This document shows, piece after piece, positions 29,401 through 37,296 of a stretch of 64,000 nt of DNA. The translations under genes were made by a program, and so were the position numbers. This stretch comes from Clostridia bacterium. Lineage in GTDB: Bacteria > Bacillota > Clostridia > UMGS1810. The stretch spans positions 1-64,000 of the forward strand of contig JAGATB010000036.1 in the NCBI GenBank assembly GCA_017621495.1, given 5' to 3'. The notes beneath the pieces are model-generated. The model saw nothing but the letters and a program-made list of their open reading frames with translations, was not told the origin of the DNA and did no database searches. The number at the start of each line of letters is the position of its first letter. Positions within the stretch are counted from its first letter, which is position 1.

Positions 29401-31525
29401 TAATATCGTATTTGTAGACCGTGACGACAATATCTATCATTTTAGAGAGAATGACCCCGTATACGGTCCATGTCCGCTCTTTAAGATTTATGCATCGGAT
29501 AACTATGCTACAGAAAAAATGATGATAGATTCTTCAGACTTGTACGACTTGTACAATAACTATAATGCAGATAATGTTATAGAAGATTATGACGTAACCT
29601 CAGCGAGTTACAGCGAGGGCTATGATATGCAGGATGATGACGGACATATCTACATAGGCAGATATCAGACTGAGTGGACAGGTGCGGCGCTTTTCGTATC
29701 GGATGAAAACGGAGAAAACTTCAGGATAGCGGATTTCCGCCCCGATAAACAGCATGTACACTCTATAGCAATCAATCACAACGTATATCCCAACGAAGTG
29801 TATGTATGCTACGACGACTCCTACTCACAGCCCCTGTGTTATGTATCAACAGACCACTTCGGATATGACGGATTAAAGGACAGCGAAATACATCAGCTCC
29901 CCACAGTTGCACGTTCCACAGGCGGACGTGAAGGCTTCAAGAGTATTCAGGATGGTGACTTGTACAGTGAAATACTGATGCCCAAAAATCAGGCAACGGA
30001 AGACATAATGAAACTTGCCAAAAAGCACTACACACAGGTGCCGATTCCCTTTGGCAACAGCGACTACTTACGTTACTTTGAAGTTATTGAAGACAGAGAA
30101 TCTTCACCCGAGAAGTTTGTATACAACGAAGAAAAGGGTAAATGGTATACTGTAAAGAATAAGGAATATTATAACGCAGTTGGTGAGTTCACTCATTACT
30201 ATTCGGACAACGTTTATGCCATGGGCTGCGGCGAAGCAAACATCCTTGGCGGTCCGGGAGCATACAAGACCACTGATATTATGGACCCTCTTAAGTATTA
30301 TCCTGTAATTAAAACCACTGAAGGTGCCAGAAGAATTATGAGCCCTGCAGAGGGTGTGATTATTTACAGTGCACTTTCCGGAGGATATTCACAGCAGGCA
30401 CAGGTTTATGTATCTTATGATGACGGCGAGACTTGGGAGACAGCTTACACAAGCGGCTATGAATACAGCACAGATGCAGGCAATGGTCCCGGAAGATATG
30501 TTGCAGGACCTTGGGACAACGTTGACGGTACCACAGAAGTCCTCATGAACGGTTATGGCGTTGATGCTGCTGTCCGCGGTACCTTCGGCGGAGATAACTA
30601 CTTTGCACTTTCAAGCGTCAGTGTTCCCGTGCTTCCCGAAGACGGTATCAAGATATTTGTAAAGCAGGATGGCGAAGCAAAGGAAACTGTTACCACATAT
30701 TATTACGGTATGATAGACGAAACAACCCCCGCTATCAGAAGCTCAAAGACTTCGGAAGGCAATGGCGACGCACTTAAGTTCCCTCTCAGCGGTAACGGAA
30801 AGTCAATGGTATATCTCTTTGATGTGGATACAGTGGCAGATACCTTGGTGGAAGCAAACCTCACAGTGTCCGCAAGCCACGGCAATGAGGATGTGGCTAA
30901 GGCAGTGTTCAATACCCTGGACGGCACAGTGGAATTAAACGGAATAAAATCTCAGACAGCAAGTGCTGCAGTTGCTCAAGGAAGCTTCAGCGGCAAGCTC
31001 ATTACTTACGAAGACGGCACCTGCAAGCTCTATGTTAATGATGAGCTTGTGTGCACAGCGTCTCTTACATATGATTACATCAATCTTGCATTGCTTTCCT
31101 TTAACACAAAGGATGTAGCAGGTGGTTCGGTACCTGAGCTTGCATCACCTGTGGAAGTGTACTACAGCAACGTAAGCTACGGCGAATACAACCCTGCAGC
31201 AGGTCAGTTTATACTGGAAGCTGTTACCTATACCAAGGACGGCGAAGCGGCAGCTGAGCTTGCAGATGGTGTAACTATAGCAGATGTTACCATAAGCCAA
31301 GTTGATATGGACATAGCAGGCGGCGTGCTTGTGGTTTGTCTTAAGAATGATGACGGCGATAAGCTCATCAAATGCAAGACCGTGCCCGTAACCGGCAGCG
31401 GTACATATGATGTAGGCTTAACTGCAGACAGTGAGGGACTTAACCTTAAGTTCTATCTGCTCAAGGATTTACAGACAGTAACTCCCATTAAGCTGATTAA
31501 TTGTTTGGAGGTGGCAGCACAATGA
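26462..31525 (+). CDS. Giant secreted LamG/beta-propeller protein
   Basis: A 1687-residue exported protein (signal peptide ~1-26). It has two, probably three, concanavalin/LamG-like domains (~35-270, ~345-545, ~620-770), each containing a W-rich sheet pattern and ending near VRFYGGYAKISVDNLSVKTY. FIVAR-like helical linkers (~280-340, ~555-615) separate them. A BNR/sialidase-like propeller region follows (~870-1380) with Asp boxes SSDGGKTW (~963) and SYDDGETW (~1318), then another sheet domain. The start is TTG 26462, with AAAGGAG 9 bases upstream. Likely role: glycan binding and perhaps cleavage at the cell exterior. The catalytic class is not recognisable. Confidence 0.8.
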   Translation: MKRSLCVVLMLSILVSMMSGVVFVAADEAAATSTLTEILSYDFDSDASEFETQMGYYATISGKTNETGTSQSDSNTYGIGSYRRITTSAFLPLVVDNSTGTPVLSGLERLSVPNKYLEIEYDYFPIDYSTTKSTYGALGVGAVTYDSSSSLANVGYFGSLYHRYTFESNNVIFGFENGETTKFEGVTPVLDKWHRIKLVTQLTTDTLKDGSNTKYKTPNTKCIKTYVDGVLVNEKYYKGTTTNLTDEYVRALRFHALYGRAGIDNLTVRTYQSGDAPVDKGALVAAIRNFLSTYTNYRDYADAATLINAAKATYENAAATDTDVTTALANVESAINIVDPKPQTYFEYDFETDANLTAFYNAAGISSAKSRVTVKEDNSRYGIGKYVTYNSGNVYVALDPAISRAASKNMYLELEMDIKPEEPSASDFAATTTNRAAVYLTTTQSSDYVGAGIECNYDNPTNAQNNECLTIPYKESKKLKSFKYDEWYRCKVVCLLNDNGSTDNKEGLVKYFIDGNLVGTSNYNSSSFTDAAYVRFYGGYAKISVDNLSVKTYTADNPAPDKASLVSKIREFIKNYPEYTDNADALALFNQAAAIYNSDETEAMDISTALGYLAQAERKLFNAEPLIKESFEGTPMYFFDTVAGTSYDSSAAALPTGASYADDDTYLVTTALKLPAATAVKNFTSVALGASAATKYVTAECDVNTSGSVTVKLLDSVSYTLADGESEWKRIRFDIDTMAKTYDVYVNGEKKVTAASITEDALSALTVAAESELTIDNVNVYGFENTADVVSDKGGLVTGLRASKALLDAGTMTDDETALMTTIFDKYAVVNERPSAAKADIDDAATWVKFYNENLSAQLEGAKSIVIPGTGKSLTDVIVNLNLHHGSQAGNAEWRDIFFGGEGSNDFSDVRFYGSDGQGLGSHIESTGNYDFIKDSNLVAGAGMFYLSDGRILGKKGGKVQVSSDGGKTWSILGEGYTTSNIVFVDRDDNIYHFRENDPVYGPCPLFKIYASDNYATEKMMIDSSDLYDLYNNYNADNVIEDYDVTSASYSEGYDMQDDDGHIYIGRYQTEWTGAALFVSDENGENFRIADFRPDKQHVHSIAINHNVYPNEVYVCYDDSYSQPLCYVSTDHFGYDGLKDSEIHQLPTVARSTGGREGFKSIQDGDLYSEILMPKNQATEDIMKLAKKHYTQVPIPFGNSDYLRYFEVIEDRESSPEKFVYNEEKGKWYTVKNKEYYNAVGEFTHYYSDNVYAMGCGEANILGGPGAYKTTDIMDPLKYYPVIKTTEGARRIMSPAEGVIIYSALSGGYSQQAQVYVSYDDGETWETAYTSGYEYSTDAGNGPGRYVAGPWDNVDGTTEVLMNGYGVDAAVRGTFGGDNYFALSSVSVPVLPEDGIKIFVKQDGEAKETVTTYYYGMIDETTPAIRSSKTSEGNGDALKFPLSGNGKSMVYLFDVDTVADTLVEANLTVSASHGNEDVAKAVFNTLDGTVELNGIKSQTASAAVAQGSFSGKLITYEDGTCKLYVNDELVCTASLTYDYINLALLSFNTKDVAGGSVPELASPVEVYYSNVSYGEYNPAAGQFILEAVTYTKDGEAAAELADGVTIADVTISQVDMDIAGGVLVVCLKNDDGDKLIKCKTVPVTGSGTYDVGLTADSEGLNLKFYLLKDLQTVTPIKLINCLEVAAQ

Positions 31526-32511
31526 GAAAATATATATTAATGCTTGCACTCTGCGTGACCATGCTTGCCAATGCAGTGTGCGCCAATGCGGCTGTTACAT
31601 TTGACCTGGCAGGTCAGATAGGCAGTGAAGTGTCAATCGTCAAGATAAATAACCTGAAGCCATTTGTGGAAAAGGCAAAATCAGCTGAACCCCAGTTCTA
31701 TCTGGAGGACGAGCCGATAAAGCCCGTGGTCAGAATTCGTTTTGACGAGGGCGAAGGCGGCACAGTTACAGAGGAAGTAAGCGGCAAGGAGCTTTCCATA
31801 ACCGGATCGGATTATGAATGGATAGACAATGCAGATATCCGCTACGGCGGTACTGCAAGCAACAAATATAAGCAGCACTCGGCACTGAGACTTAACAGCA
31901 GCTATATAAACTTAGGTGATTTGTCTGTTCTCTCAGACAGCATGAATGACGGATTCACAGTGATATACTGGACAAATTACGAGATATTCAACAAAGCAGA
32001 CAACGGCTACACAGAGCCTGCACATCTGCAGTATTCCGGTTCCATAACCCGCGGTAACTATGAAGCAGCCTATAAGTATGACAAGGACAGATACAATGTA
32101 ATCCTGCAGTCGGATAATACCAAAATCAGTATGAAAAAGAAAGCGATTACTGTTAACAACACAGCAGTAACCGCTCCGGAACCGATTGTATACAACGACT
32201 TCTACAACATGTACATAATAGTGGTAGACAAAAATGACAGCGGTGAATGGAAAATGAGCATTCACGGTAATGACAGAGTACTTTTATCAAGTGGCAAAAC
32301 AGCAACTCTCACAGATTGGAATCCCGAGACAGTGTTCTCCGGCAATCTGTACATAGGTACTCCCGATGCAGATAGCACCTACGGCTCACCTGAGCTCGGT
32401 ATAGCAGACCTTATGATATTCGATAGACCTCTTACATATCAGGAGCGTCTGGAGATATTCTACGGCTACAAGCAGACGGGATATTACCTTGACGGTGTTC
32501 CCACAAAATAA
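31522..32511 (+). CDS. Secreted LamG-like (concanavalin-type) domain protein
   Basis: A 329-residue exported protein (signal peptide ~1-23, cleavage around CANA-AV). Most of it is one laminin-G/concanavalin-like domain: VVRIRFDEGEGGTVTEEVSG, LRLNSSYINLGDLS, FTVIYWTNYE, LYIGTPDADSTYG and LMIFDRPLTYQERLEIFYGY are typical strand and end motifs. It is probably a carbohydrate-binding surface protein. Its ATG overlaps the upstream stop codon (ATGA), with GGAGGTGG before it, so it is translated in step with the giant protein. A strong terminator follows. Confidence 0.82.
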   Translation: MRKYILMLALCVTMLANAVCANAAVTFDLAGQIGSEVSIVKINNLKPFVEKAKSAEPQFYLEDEPIKPVVRIRFDEGEGGTVTEEVSGKELSITGSDYEWIDNADIRYGGTASNKYKQHSALRLNSSYINLGDLSVLSDSMNDGFTVIYWTNYEIFNKADNGYTEPAHLQYSGSITRGNYEAAYKYDKDRYNVILQSDNTKISMKKKAITVNNTAVTAPEPIVYNDFYNMYIIVVDKNDSGEWKMSIHGNDRVLLSSGKTATLTDWNPETVFSGNLYIGTPDADSTYGSPELGIADLMIFDRPLTYQERLEIFYGYKQTGYYLDGVPTK

Positions 32512-32520
32512 AACTTATAG

Positions 32521-32558
32521 AAAATGCCCTTTTCAGAATGGTTGCGAAGGGCATTTTT
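32521..32558 (+). terminator. Terminator of island operon 1
   Basis: AAAATGCCCTT (32521-32531) pairs with AAGGGCATTTT (32547-32557), with a T run at the end. Confidence 0.9.
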
Positions 32559-32564
32559 GCCGTT

Positions 32565-32640
32565 ATAAACTCCAATTTATCAGCTTACTGTCAGTCTACA
32601 AATATTGAACCTTGTTAAATCCGATAAGTGGTATTATAAT
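32565..32640 (+). promoter_or_regulatory. Island promoter P2 with two upstream elements
   Basis: First an ATAAACTCCAATTTA element (32565-32579), then GTCTACAAATATTGAACC (32594-32611) abutting a -35 TTGTTA (32612-32617). A 17-bp spacer and TATAAT (32635-32640) follow. Same layout as P3 and as the minus-strand promoter of the histidine kinase gene. Confidence 0.8.
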
Positions 32641-32676
32641 AAAGTAAATAATTTTAAAAGAGAGGATTTGCCAGCC

Positions 32677-34455
32677 ATGCGTAAGATAATGATTAACTGC
32701 AATACCAACAACCTTGATGAATTTCGAAAGCTTGCCGAATTCGCCAAGAAGATAGGAGCCACTCATGTAAATATATCTCAGGTAGAGACCGCTATGTGGC
32801 AGTGGGACTTGGACCGCACAGACCCGTACCCCAACTGGGGTATGAACAATGCTACTCTGTTTAAAGTAGCATTGCCCAAGGCACTTGAAAAATATATCCC
32901 TGCAGACTATGCTGCAAGGAACCTTGAAATGTTCTCCAAAAGAGCGGAAATTCTCAAGGAATACGGTCTTAAGGCAATGTTTGTGGGCATGGAGCCTGCA
33001 TGGCTGCCAAACGAAGCGTATCGTGACCATCCTTCGTGGCGCGGTCCTCGCTGTGACCAGCCCCGAAGAGCACGCAATGAGTACTACGCACCCTGCACAG
33101 ATAACCCCGAGGTTCAGGCACTCTATGCAGAGAGCATGAAGAAGCTCTGCAGTGTGATTCCGGTGGAGTATTTTGAGTTTCTCACCAACGATTCCGGCGG
33201 CGGTGTATGCTGGGCAAGCCTCTTGTATCCTGGAGCTAACGGCCCCACTGCTTGCAGACATACCTCCATTGGCGACAAGGTGACAAACTTTCTTACAGTG
33301 CTGCAGGAAGCTGCGGCGAGCGTAGGCGTTAAGGCAGAGGTTGGCTACAGACGACAGTTCACCGGCGAGGAGATGTCAAGTATAGTACCCAAGCTCAAGG
33401 AAGGCCAGTTCTGCCAGGGAAAATATAAGGATGCCTCCTTCAGTACAAAGATGATAGGCCTGCCGGATTACAGGGATTGCTCCTATCCTATAAATGGTTT
33501 GGCAGGTATTGTGGGTATTGCGGAGCAGATGACAGACGCCTGCAATGATTCAAACTGCAACATTAGTATTCTCTTAAAGGATATGAATCAAAAGGAGACT
33601 ATGCAGCTTATAGTTGACAACATAGATACCATAGAAAATTCAACAATGGGAAAGTACAGAGCACTTTACAAATCAGCAGTATCACTTATAGGTGAAAAAT
33701 ATGCCGACAAGCTGGTGGATATGTGGGAGTATATGCAAAAGGCGTATGACCGCATGGAATTCTGGAATGTTGGCGGACATCTCACAGAGCTGGGTACCGT
33801 TCATCAGAGATGGCTCACAAGACCCCTTGTGGCATTTGAGTCAGAGCTTAGCGATGAGGAGAAGTCCTACTACAGACCCTTCCTGTTCCAGGCAGGCACA
33901 GAGGAGGAAGCGGAAAACCTGGTAAACATGCAGGCAACTATATGGCTTGGCGGTGAAAGTGCCAGAATTAACTTCCGCAACTGCTCAAGGATGGCAATTA
34001 TAGATATCAAAAATGCAGTGGATATCATAGATGAATTGCTCTCAAAGGACGATATCGGCGATTACAAAGAGGATTTGAGAGAGCAGAAGCTGCGTCTGAG
34101 ACTGCTTGCATATATCTTCAGAAATCAGAAGAATGTGATTACCTTCCAGTCGATTATGGACAGAACCGATAAAACCGAAGTTGCCGAGGACAAGACGATT
34201 GTAATCGACGAGCAGGGCGACAAGAGATTCTACAAGGTGATGGCTATACTCAGAGAAGAAATCGACAATACATATGAGATTATCAAAATCCTGGACGAAG
34301 CTAAGACCAATATACTTAATTGCACACCTACCGAGGAAGAAGAAACAATAATGCAGTTCGGTCCGGATATTAGAAATGATTTGATGAAAAAAGTTGACAT
34401 TATGGAAAGACATAAGCTTGAATTCGAAAGATTGTTTAAGAGTTATAACAGATAA
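32677..34455 (+). CDS. Cytoplasmic TIM-barrel-like protein of unknown family, island member
   Basis: A 592-residue protein with no signal peptide. The first ~300 residues look like a (beta/alpha)8 barrel: INCNTNNLDEFRKLAEFAKKIG, MFVGMEPAWLPNEAYR, FLTNDSGGGVCWASLLYPG. Rows of conserved-looking Trp, Asp and Glu resemble alpha-glucuronidase-type (GH67/DUF4838-like) barrels. The C-terminal half is mainly helical. It may hydrolyse an imported oligosaccharide, but no catalytic pair can be named. ATG 32677 is chosen for its GAGAGGA site. It is the only gene of its operon, yet it shares the regulated promoter type. Confidence 0.6.
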   Translation: MRKIMINCNTNNLDEFRKLAEFAKKIGATHVNISQVETAMWQWDLDRTDPYPNWGMNNATLFKVALPKALEKYIPADYAARNLEMFSKRAEILKEYGLKAMFVGMEPAWLPNEAYRDHPSWRGPRCDQPRRARNEYYAPCTDNPEVQALYAESMKKLCSVIPVEYFEFLTNDSGGGVCWASLLYPGANGPTACRHTSIGDKVTNFLTVLQEAAASVGVKAEVGYRRQFTGEEMSSIVPKLKEGQFCQGKYKDASFSTKMIGLPDYRDCSYPINGLAGIVGIAEQMTDACNDSNCNISILLKDMNQKETMQLIVDNIDTIENSTMGKYRALYKSAVSLIGEKYADKLVDMWEYMQKAYDRMEFWNVGGHLTELGTVHQRWLTRPLVAFESELSDEEKSYYRPFLFQAGTEEEAENLVNMQATIWLGGESARINFRNCSRMAIIDIKNAVDIIDELLSKDDIGDYKEDLREQKLRLRLLAYIFRNQKNVITFQSIMDRTDKTEVAEDKTIVIDEQGDKRFYKVMAILREEIDNTYEIIKILDEAKTNILNCTPTEEEETIMQFGPDIRNDLMKKVDIMERHKLEFERLFKSYNR

Positions 34456-34464
34456 TTGCAATAT

Positions 34465-34505
34465 AATTTGGAGTTTATATACCGGAGGCATATAAACTCC
34501 AAATT
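34465..34505. terminator. Bidirectional terminator made of two inverted ATAAACTCCAAATT motifs
   Basis: A perfect 16-bp inverted repeat (34465-34480 and 34490-34505) with a 9-base loop lies between convergent genes. Each arm carries the same 14-base motif found upstream of island promoters P2, P3 and the kinase promoter, read in opposite directions. Confidence 0.7.
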
Positions 34506-35179
34506 TATTTTCTATCATTTAGTAAATCAAAAATCTTCAAAGCCCTAAGTTCTCCCACCAGCTCCTTCATAGAGTGGAAACCGTTTTTCTTGAGTATCCT
34601 CAGTGCGTGATTTTTTACGGTGCTCACACTTACATATCGTTTCTGTGATATTTCGTTGTAGGTGTAGCCGTCGTATATATCCTTTAATATATCATATTCG
34701 CTTGGTGAGAGCTTCACCAGTATATTTATCAGGTATAGCAGTGACGCCTTCATCCTCTTGCCGTTGTCGGCGAGCACCTTGGCAACCTCGGGACGCATTA
34801 CTGTGCGGTCCTGTGCCACCTCGCGTATTATATCAATCATTTCGTCAAAGTGCATGGACTTGAGGATGTAGTTGGAGGCACCCATGGCAAACGCCGAAAA
34901 GATATAGTCATCCTCTAAATGAGCCGTGAGTATGATTATCTTCATTTGGGGGTGGATATCCATTAAATCGGGCATTATGTTGAGCCCTGCATCGTCGGTC
35001 TCCATCTGTATGTCCAAAAGGAGGATGTCCGGCTTATGCTCCTTTACCATTTCCAAGCATTCTGCAGCATTGGAAGCAGTAGCCACACATTCCACATCAT
35101 CTTCCTTCTTGCAGAAGAACTCAATGTACTCTCGTATTTCTTTGAAGTCGTCGCAAACGGCTAATCTTAACTTGTCCAT
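34505..35179 (-). CDS. Response regulator, NarL/LuxR type
   Basis: A 224-residue two-component regulator. The receiver domain (~1-125) has the acidic pair in AVCDD, the phospho-acceptor Asp in LLLDIQM near residue 55, IILTAH with the conserved Thr, and the Lys in YILKSM. The C-terminal LuxR-type helix-turn-helix (~150-215) contains KLSPSEYDILKDIYDGYTYNEISQKRYVSVSTVKNH. Its start lies 59 bases inside the kinase gene with AAAGGAG before it, so translation is coupled. It most likely binds the shared elements at the island promoters; that link is inferred from position and promoter sharing. Confidence 0.93.
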   Translation of the reverse strand: MDKLRLAVCDDFKEIREYIEFFCKKEDDVECVATASNAAECLEMVKEHKPDILLLDIQMETDDAGLNIMPDLMDIHPQMKIIILTAHLEDDYIFSAFAMGASNYILKSMHFDEMIDIIREVAQDRTVMRPEVAKVLADNGKRMKASLLYLINILVKLSPSEYDILKDIYDGYTYNEISQKRYVSVSTVKNHALRILKKNGFHSMKELVGELRALKIFDLLNDRK

Positions 35180-36668
35180 GGTTTTTCTCCTTTTTTACAG
35201 TAGGCAGCACAATCTGAAACATGGTGTAGCAGTCTACCTTACTTTTTACATACACATCTCCGCGATGGCTTTTTACTATTCTCTTCACATAATCAAGACC
35301 TATTCCTCCACAGTCTGTGGTACTCTTGGTGGAGAAGAAGGGCTTGTAAATCTCTCTGTAGCTACTCTTTGGAATTCCGCAGCCGTCATCTGTAAAGTTT
35401 ATCGCTACGATTTCGCCTTCGTCGATTATTGTTATATCTATACAGCCTCTGTTGGTGTCCTTCTTGGCTTCTATGGCCTCCACGGCATTTATTATGATAT
35501 TTACAAATACTTCTGTCAGCTGCTCTCTGCCGGCACGTACCGAAATCCCGGGAGGCAGGTCATCCGCTTTCAGTGATATATTCTTGGGTATACTTACCTT
35601 GGACACAGCAGACATAATGCACTTTGACAAATCCAGCTCTTCAAATAGCAGTTCAGGGTCTCTGAGCACATCAAGCATTCGTTCTATACGGTGTATGGAC
35701 TCGTTTGCCTGTTCGCTTATATCTGCAAGCTGCTCATATACAAGCTCCGGCTCACCCATTTCAATCATTACCCTTGCTATTTCTGTCTTTTTTTCTATTC
35801 CTATAAATGCGTTCTTGTGAGTATGCAGAGTCATGCGTATATTCTTATTTATCCTGGCAGCATTGCGGGCTATCTCCTTGCGGCGCATGAGCACATACAG
35901 ATTAAAGGGCTTAAAGTATAGTATAGTCATCAAGATAAAAATTATAATAAACAGTGAAAACGCGGGGAAATTCATAGGGATGTTGTTTTCCGATACATTT
36001 TCCGGTATGCCCAGGTTTGCTATATTAGAGCTGGCAATCGTGGGGAATACTCCTGCTATGAACATGTATATCATATATATGTCAACCGTTCCCAGACATA
36101 TGGCATAGGTAACAGCATTTTTCTTTTTGGTATATATTTGTGTGTTGGTATAGTATATAAACAAAAACACAAAAGGCAGTATAAACGCAAGGACTATTAT
36201 AGTAATGTTAATTGAGGATATTATCACTGAGGCTGTTTTGTACAGTGAACTTGAGTCTGTAAAATAGTTTATCTTGCTGTATATAACCCATATAAATGAG
36301 TGTGAGTTGGTGTATGTGTAAAATGCACCCGCTATTATCAGAACCGGCAGTATTTTGAGCCGATTTATGTTTTGTATCAATGCTATGAAGTAAACCGATG
36401 CAAATATATAGATTAGCATGGCTATGTTGTACAAAAGATTAATCTGACCTACATTGAGCTTTAACCGCGCCAGATACAGATACATCATCAGGTCAACCGA
36501 GCCGGTATCGGTGTAGTTGACAAACTTTGATACATACAGTACACTTATGAACATCATCATACAAACGCTGTAGAAATACAGCATTATTATATTTATAAAC
36601 TTGTTGCGAAAGTTGAACACGGAGAAAAAAGTAGCAATCAGCACTATGGCACATATGCTTATAGTCAT
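35121..36668 (-). CDS. Membrane sensor histidine kinase
   Basis: A 515-residue kinase. Residues ~1-270 carry about eight hydrophobic segments with short loops, so the signal is probably sensed within or near the membrane. A helical region with the likely phospho-acceptor in LHTHKNAFIG follows. The C-terminal ATPase domain has the N box IIINAVEAIEAKKD, the G1 box DDGCGIP, FFSTK and GGIGLDYVKRIVKSHRG. Start ATG 36668 is preferred: AAAGGA lies 9 bases before it, while the first ATG of the frame (36689) is only a few bases from the predicted transcription start. It overlaps its partner regulator by 59 bases. Confidence 0.88.
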   Translation of the reverse strand: MTISICAIVLIATFFSVFNFRNKFINIIMLYFYSVCMMMFISVLYVSKFVNYTDTGSVDLMMYLYLARLKLNVGQINLLYNIAMLIYIFASVYFIALIQNINRLKILPVLIIAGAFYTYTNSHSFIWVIYSKINYFTDSSSLYKTASVIISSINITIIVLAFILPFVFLFIYYTNTQIYTKKKNAVTYAICLGTVDIYMIYMFIAGVFPTIASSNIANLGIPENVSENNIPMNFPAFSLFIIIFILMTILYFKPFNLYVLMRRKEIARNAARINKNIRMTLHTHKNAFIGIEKKTEIARVMIEMGEPELVYEQLADISEQANESIHRIERMLDVLRDPELLFEELDLSKCIMSAVSKVSIPKNISLKADDLPPGISVRAGREQLTEVFVNIIINAVEAIEAKKDTNRGCIDITIIDEGEIVAINFTDDGCGIPKSSYREIYKPFFSTKSTTDCGGIGLDYVKRIVKSHRGDVYVKSKVDCYTMFQIVLPTVKKEKNHGQVKISRLRRLQRNTRVH

Positions 36669-36698
36669 AGGCAACATTCCTTTTATCATATATTATAT

Positions 36699-36786
36699 AT
36701 TATAATGTATGTGGAGAAATATTTCAAGTCAAATTTTTGTAGACCGTAGTTTGTATGTGAATAAATGTGTGTAAATTGGAGTTTAT
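36699..36786 (-). promoter_or_regulatory. Promoter of the two-component system genes with both island elements
   Basis: Read on the minus strand: ATAAACTCCAATTTA (36786-36772), then GGTCTACAAAAATTTGAC (36745-36728) abutting a -35 TTGAAA (36727-36722). A 17-bp spacer and TATAAT (36704-36699) follow. It is a diverged copy of the layout at P2 and P3, which suggests that the regulator controls its own operon. Confidence 0.7.
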
Positions 36787-36812
36787 CGTACTATGTAGCG
36801 AGTGACAGACGG

Positions 36813-36877
36813 GGATGGGGGTAACAGACAAAGTCCTTTGACATAGCGTAGCGTTGTCAAAGTAGCCCCGTCCCCAG
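36813..36877. repeat. GC-rich hairpin element
   Basis: The outer stem pairs GGGGATGGGGGTA with TAGCCCCGTCCCC, with one mismatch and one G-T pair. The inner stem pairs CTTTGACA with TGTCAAAG around TAGCGTAGCGT. It lies in the 720-bp non-coding region between the kinase promoter and P3. No gene is present. Confidence 0.6.
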
Positions 36878-36916
36878 GATGTTCGAGCGTATCAAACTAA
36901 CAATAGAGGAAAACAT

Positions 36917-37172
36917 CCGCTCTGCGCAAAGGAGCATACCCTACGACGACTGTGAGAACAGTTTTGGTATCTGTAATTTTCGTATAAGCGATTTTCGGGG
37001 TCGAGCTGAACCGTTCGCGGTTGCTCACTTATGCAGCTCTAAACGGGCGGAATAATAAGGGAACTGAATCCATATTCCGCCCGTTTCCCCTCGAAAATCA
37101 CTTATACTCAAAAACAGCTACCAAAAACTAACCTCAATGTCGTCTACGGGTATGCTCCTTCACTCCGAGCGG
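36917..37172. repeat. 256-bp multi-branched imperfect palindrome
   Basis: The outer arms pair CCGCTCTGCGCAAAGGAGCA (from 36917) with the region ending at 37172. Further in, CAGTTTTGGTATCTG faces CAGCTACCAAAAACT, then CGTATAAGCGATTTTCGGGG faces CCTCGAAAATCACTTATACT. The centre carries two side hairpins: GAGCTG/CAGCTC with inner AACCG/CGGTT, and AAACGGGCGGAATA/TATTCCGCCCGTTT. No open frame of note. Could be a MITE, a structured RNA or a remnant of an insertion element. Confidence 0.65.
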
Positions 37173-37209
37173 GGTGGTGGTTCTGTAAATATGTGCACAA
37201 ACCTTGCTC

Positions 37210-37273
37210 TAAGCCCGGACATCCTGCCGTTCCCACAGCACGTGTAGTGGTGACGGCAGGATGTCCGGGCTTA
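37210..37273. repeat. 20-bp perfect inverted repeat
   Basis: The arm at 37210-37229 (TAAGCCCGGACATCC...) is repeated in perfect complement at 37254-37273, with a 24-base spacer. There is no T run, so it is not an obvious terminator. Confidence 0.75.
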
Positions 37274-37296
37274 TACGCCGTCTTGCTATAGGACGC

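Noticed and set aside
36917..37273. CRISPR array or tRNA in the repeat-rich non-coding region
   Set aside because: The repeats are inverted, not regularly spaced direct repeats, no cas gene is near, and no tRNA cloverleaf can be drawn.
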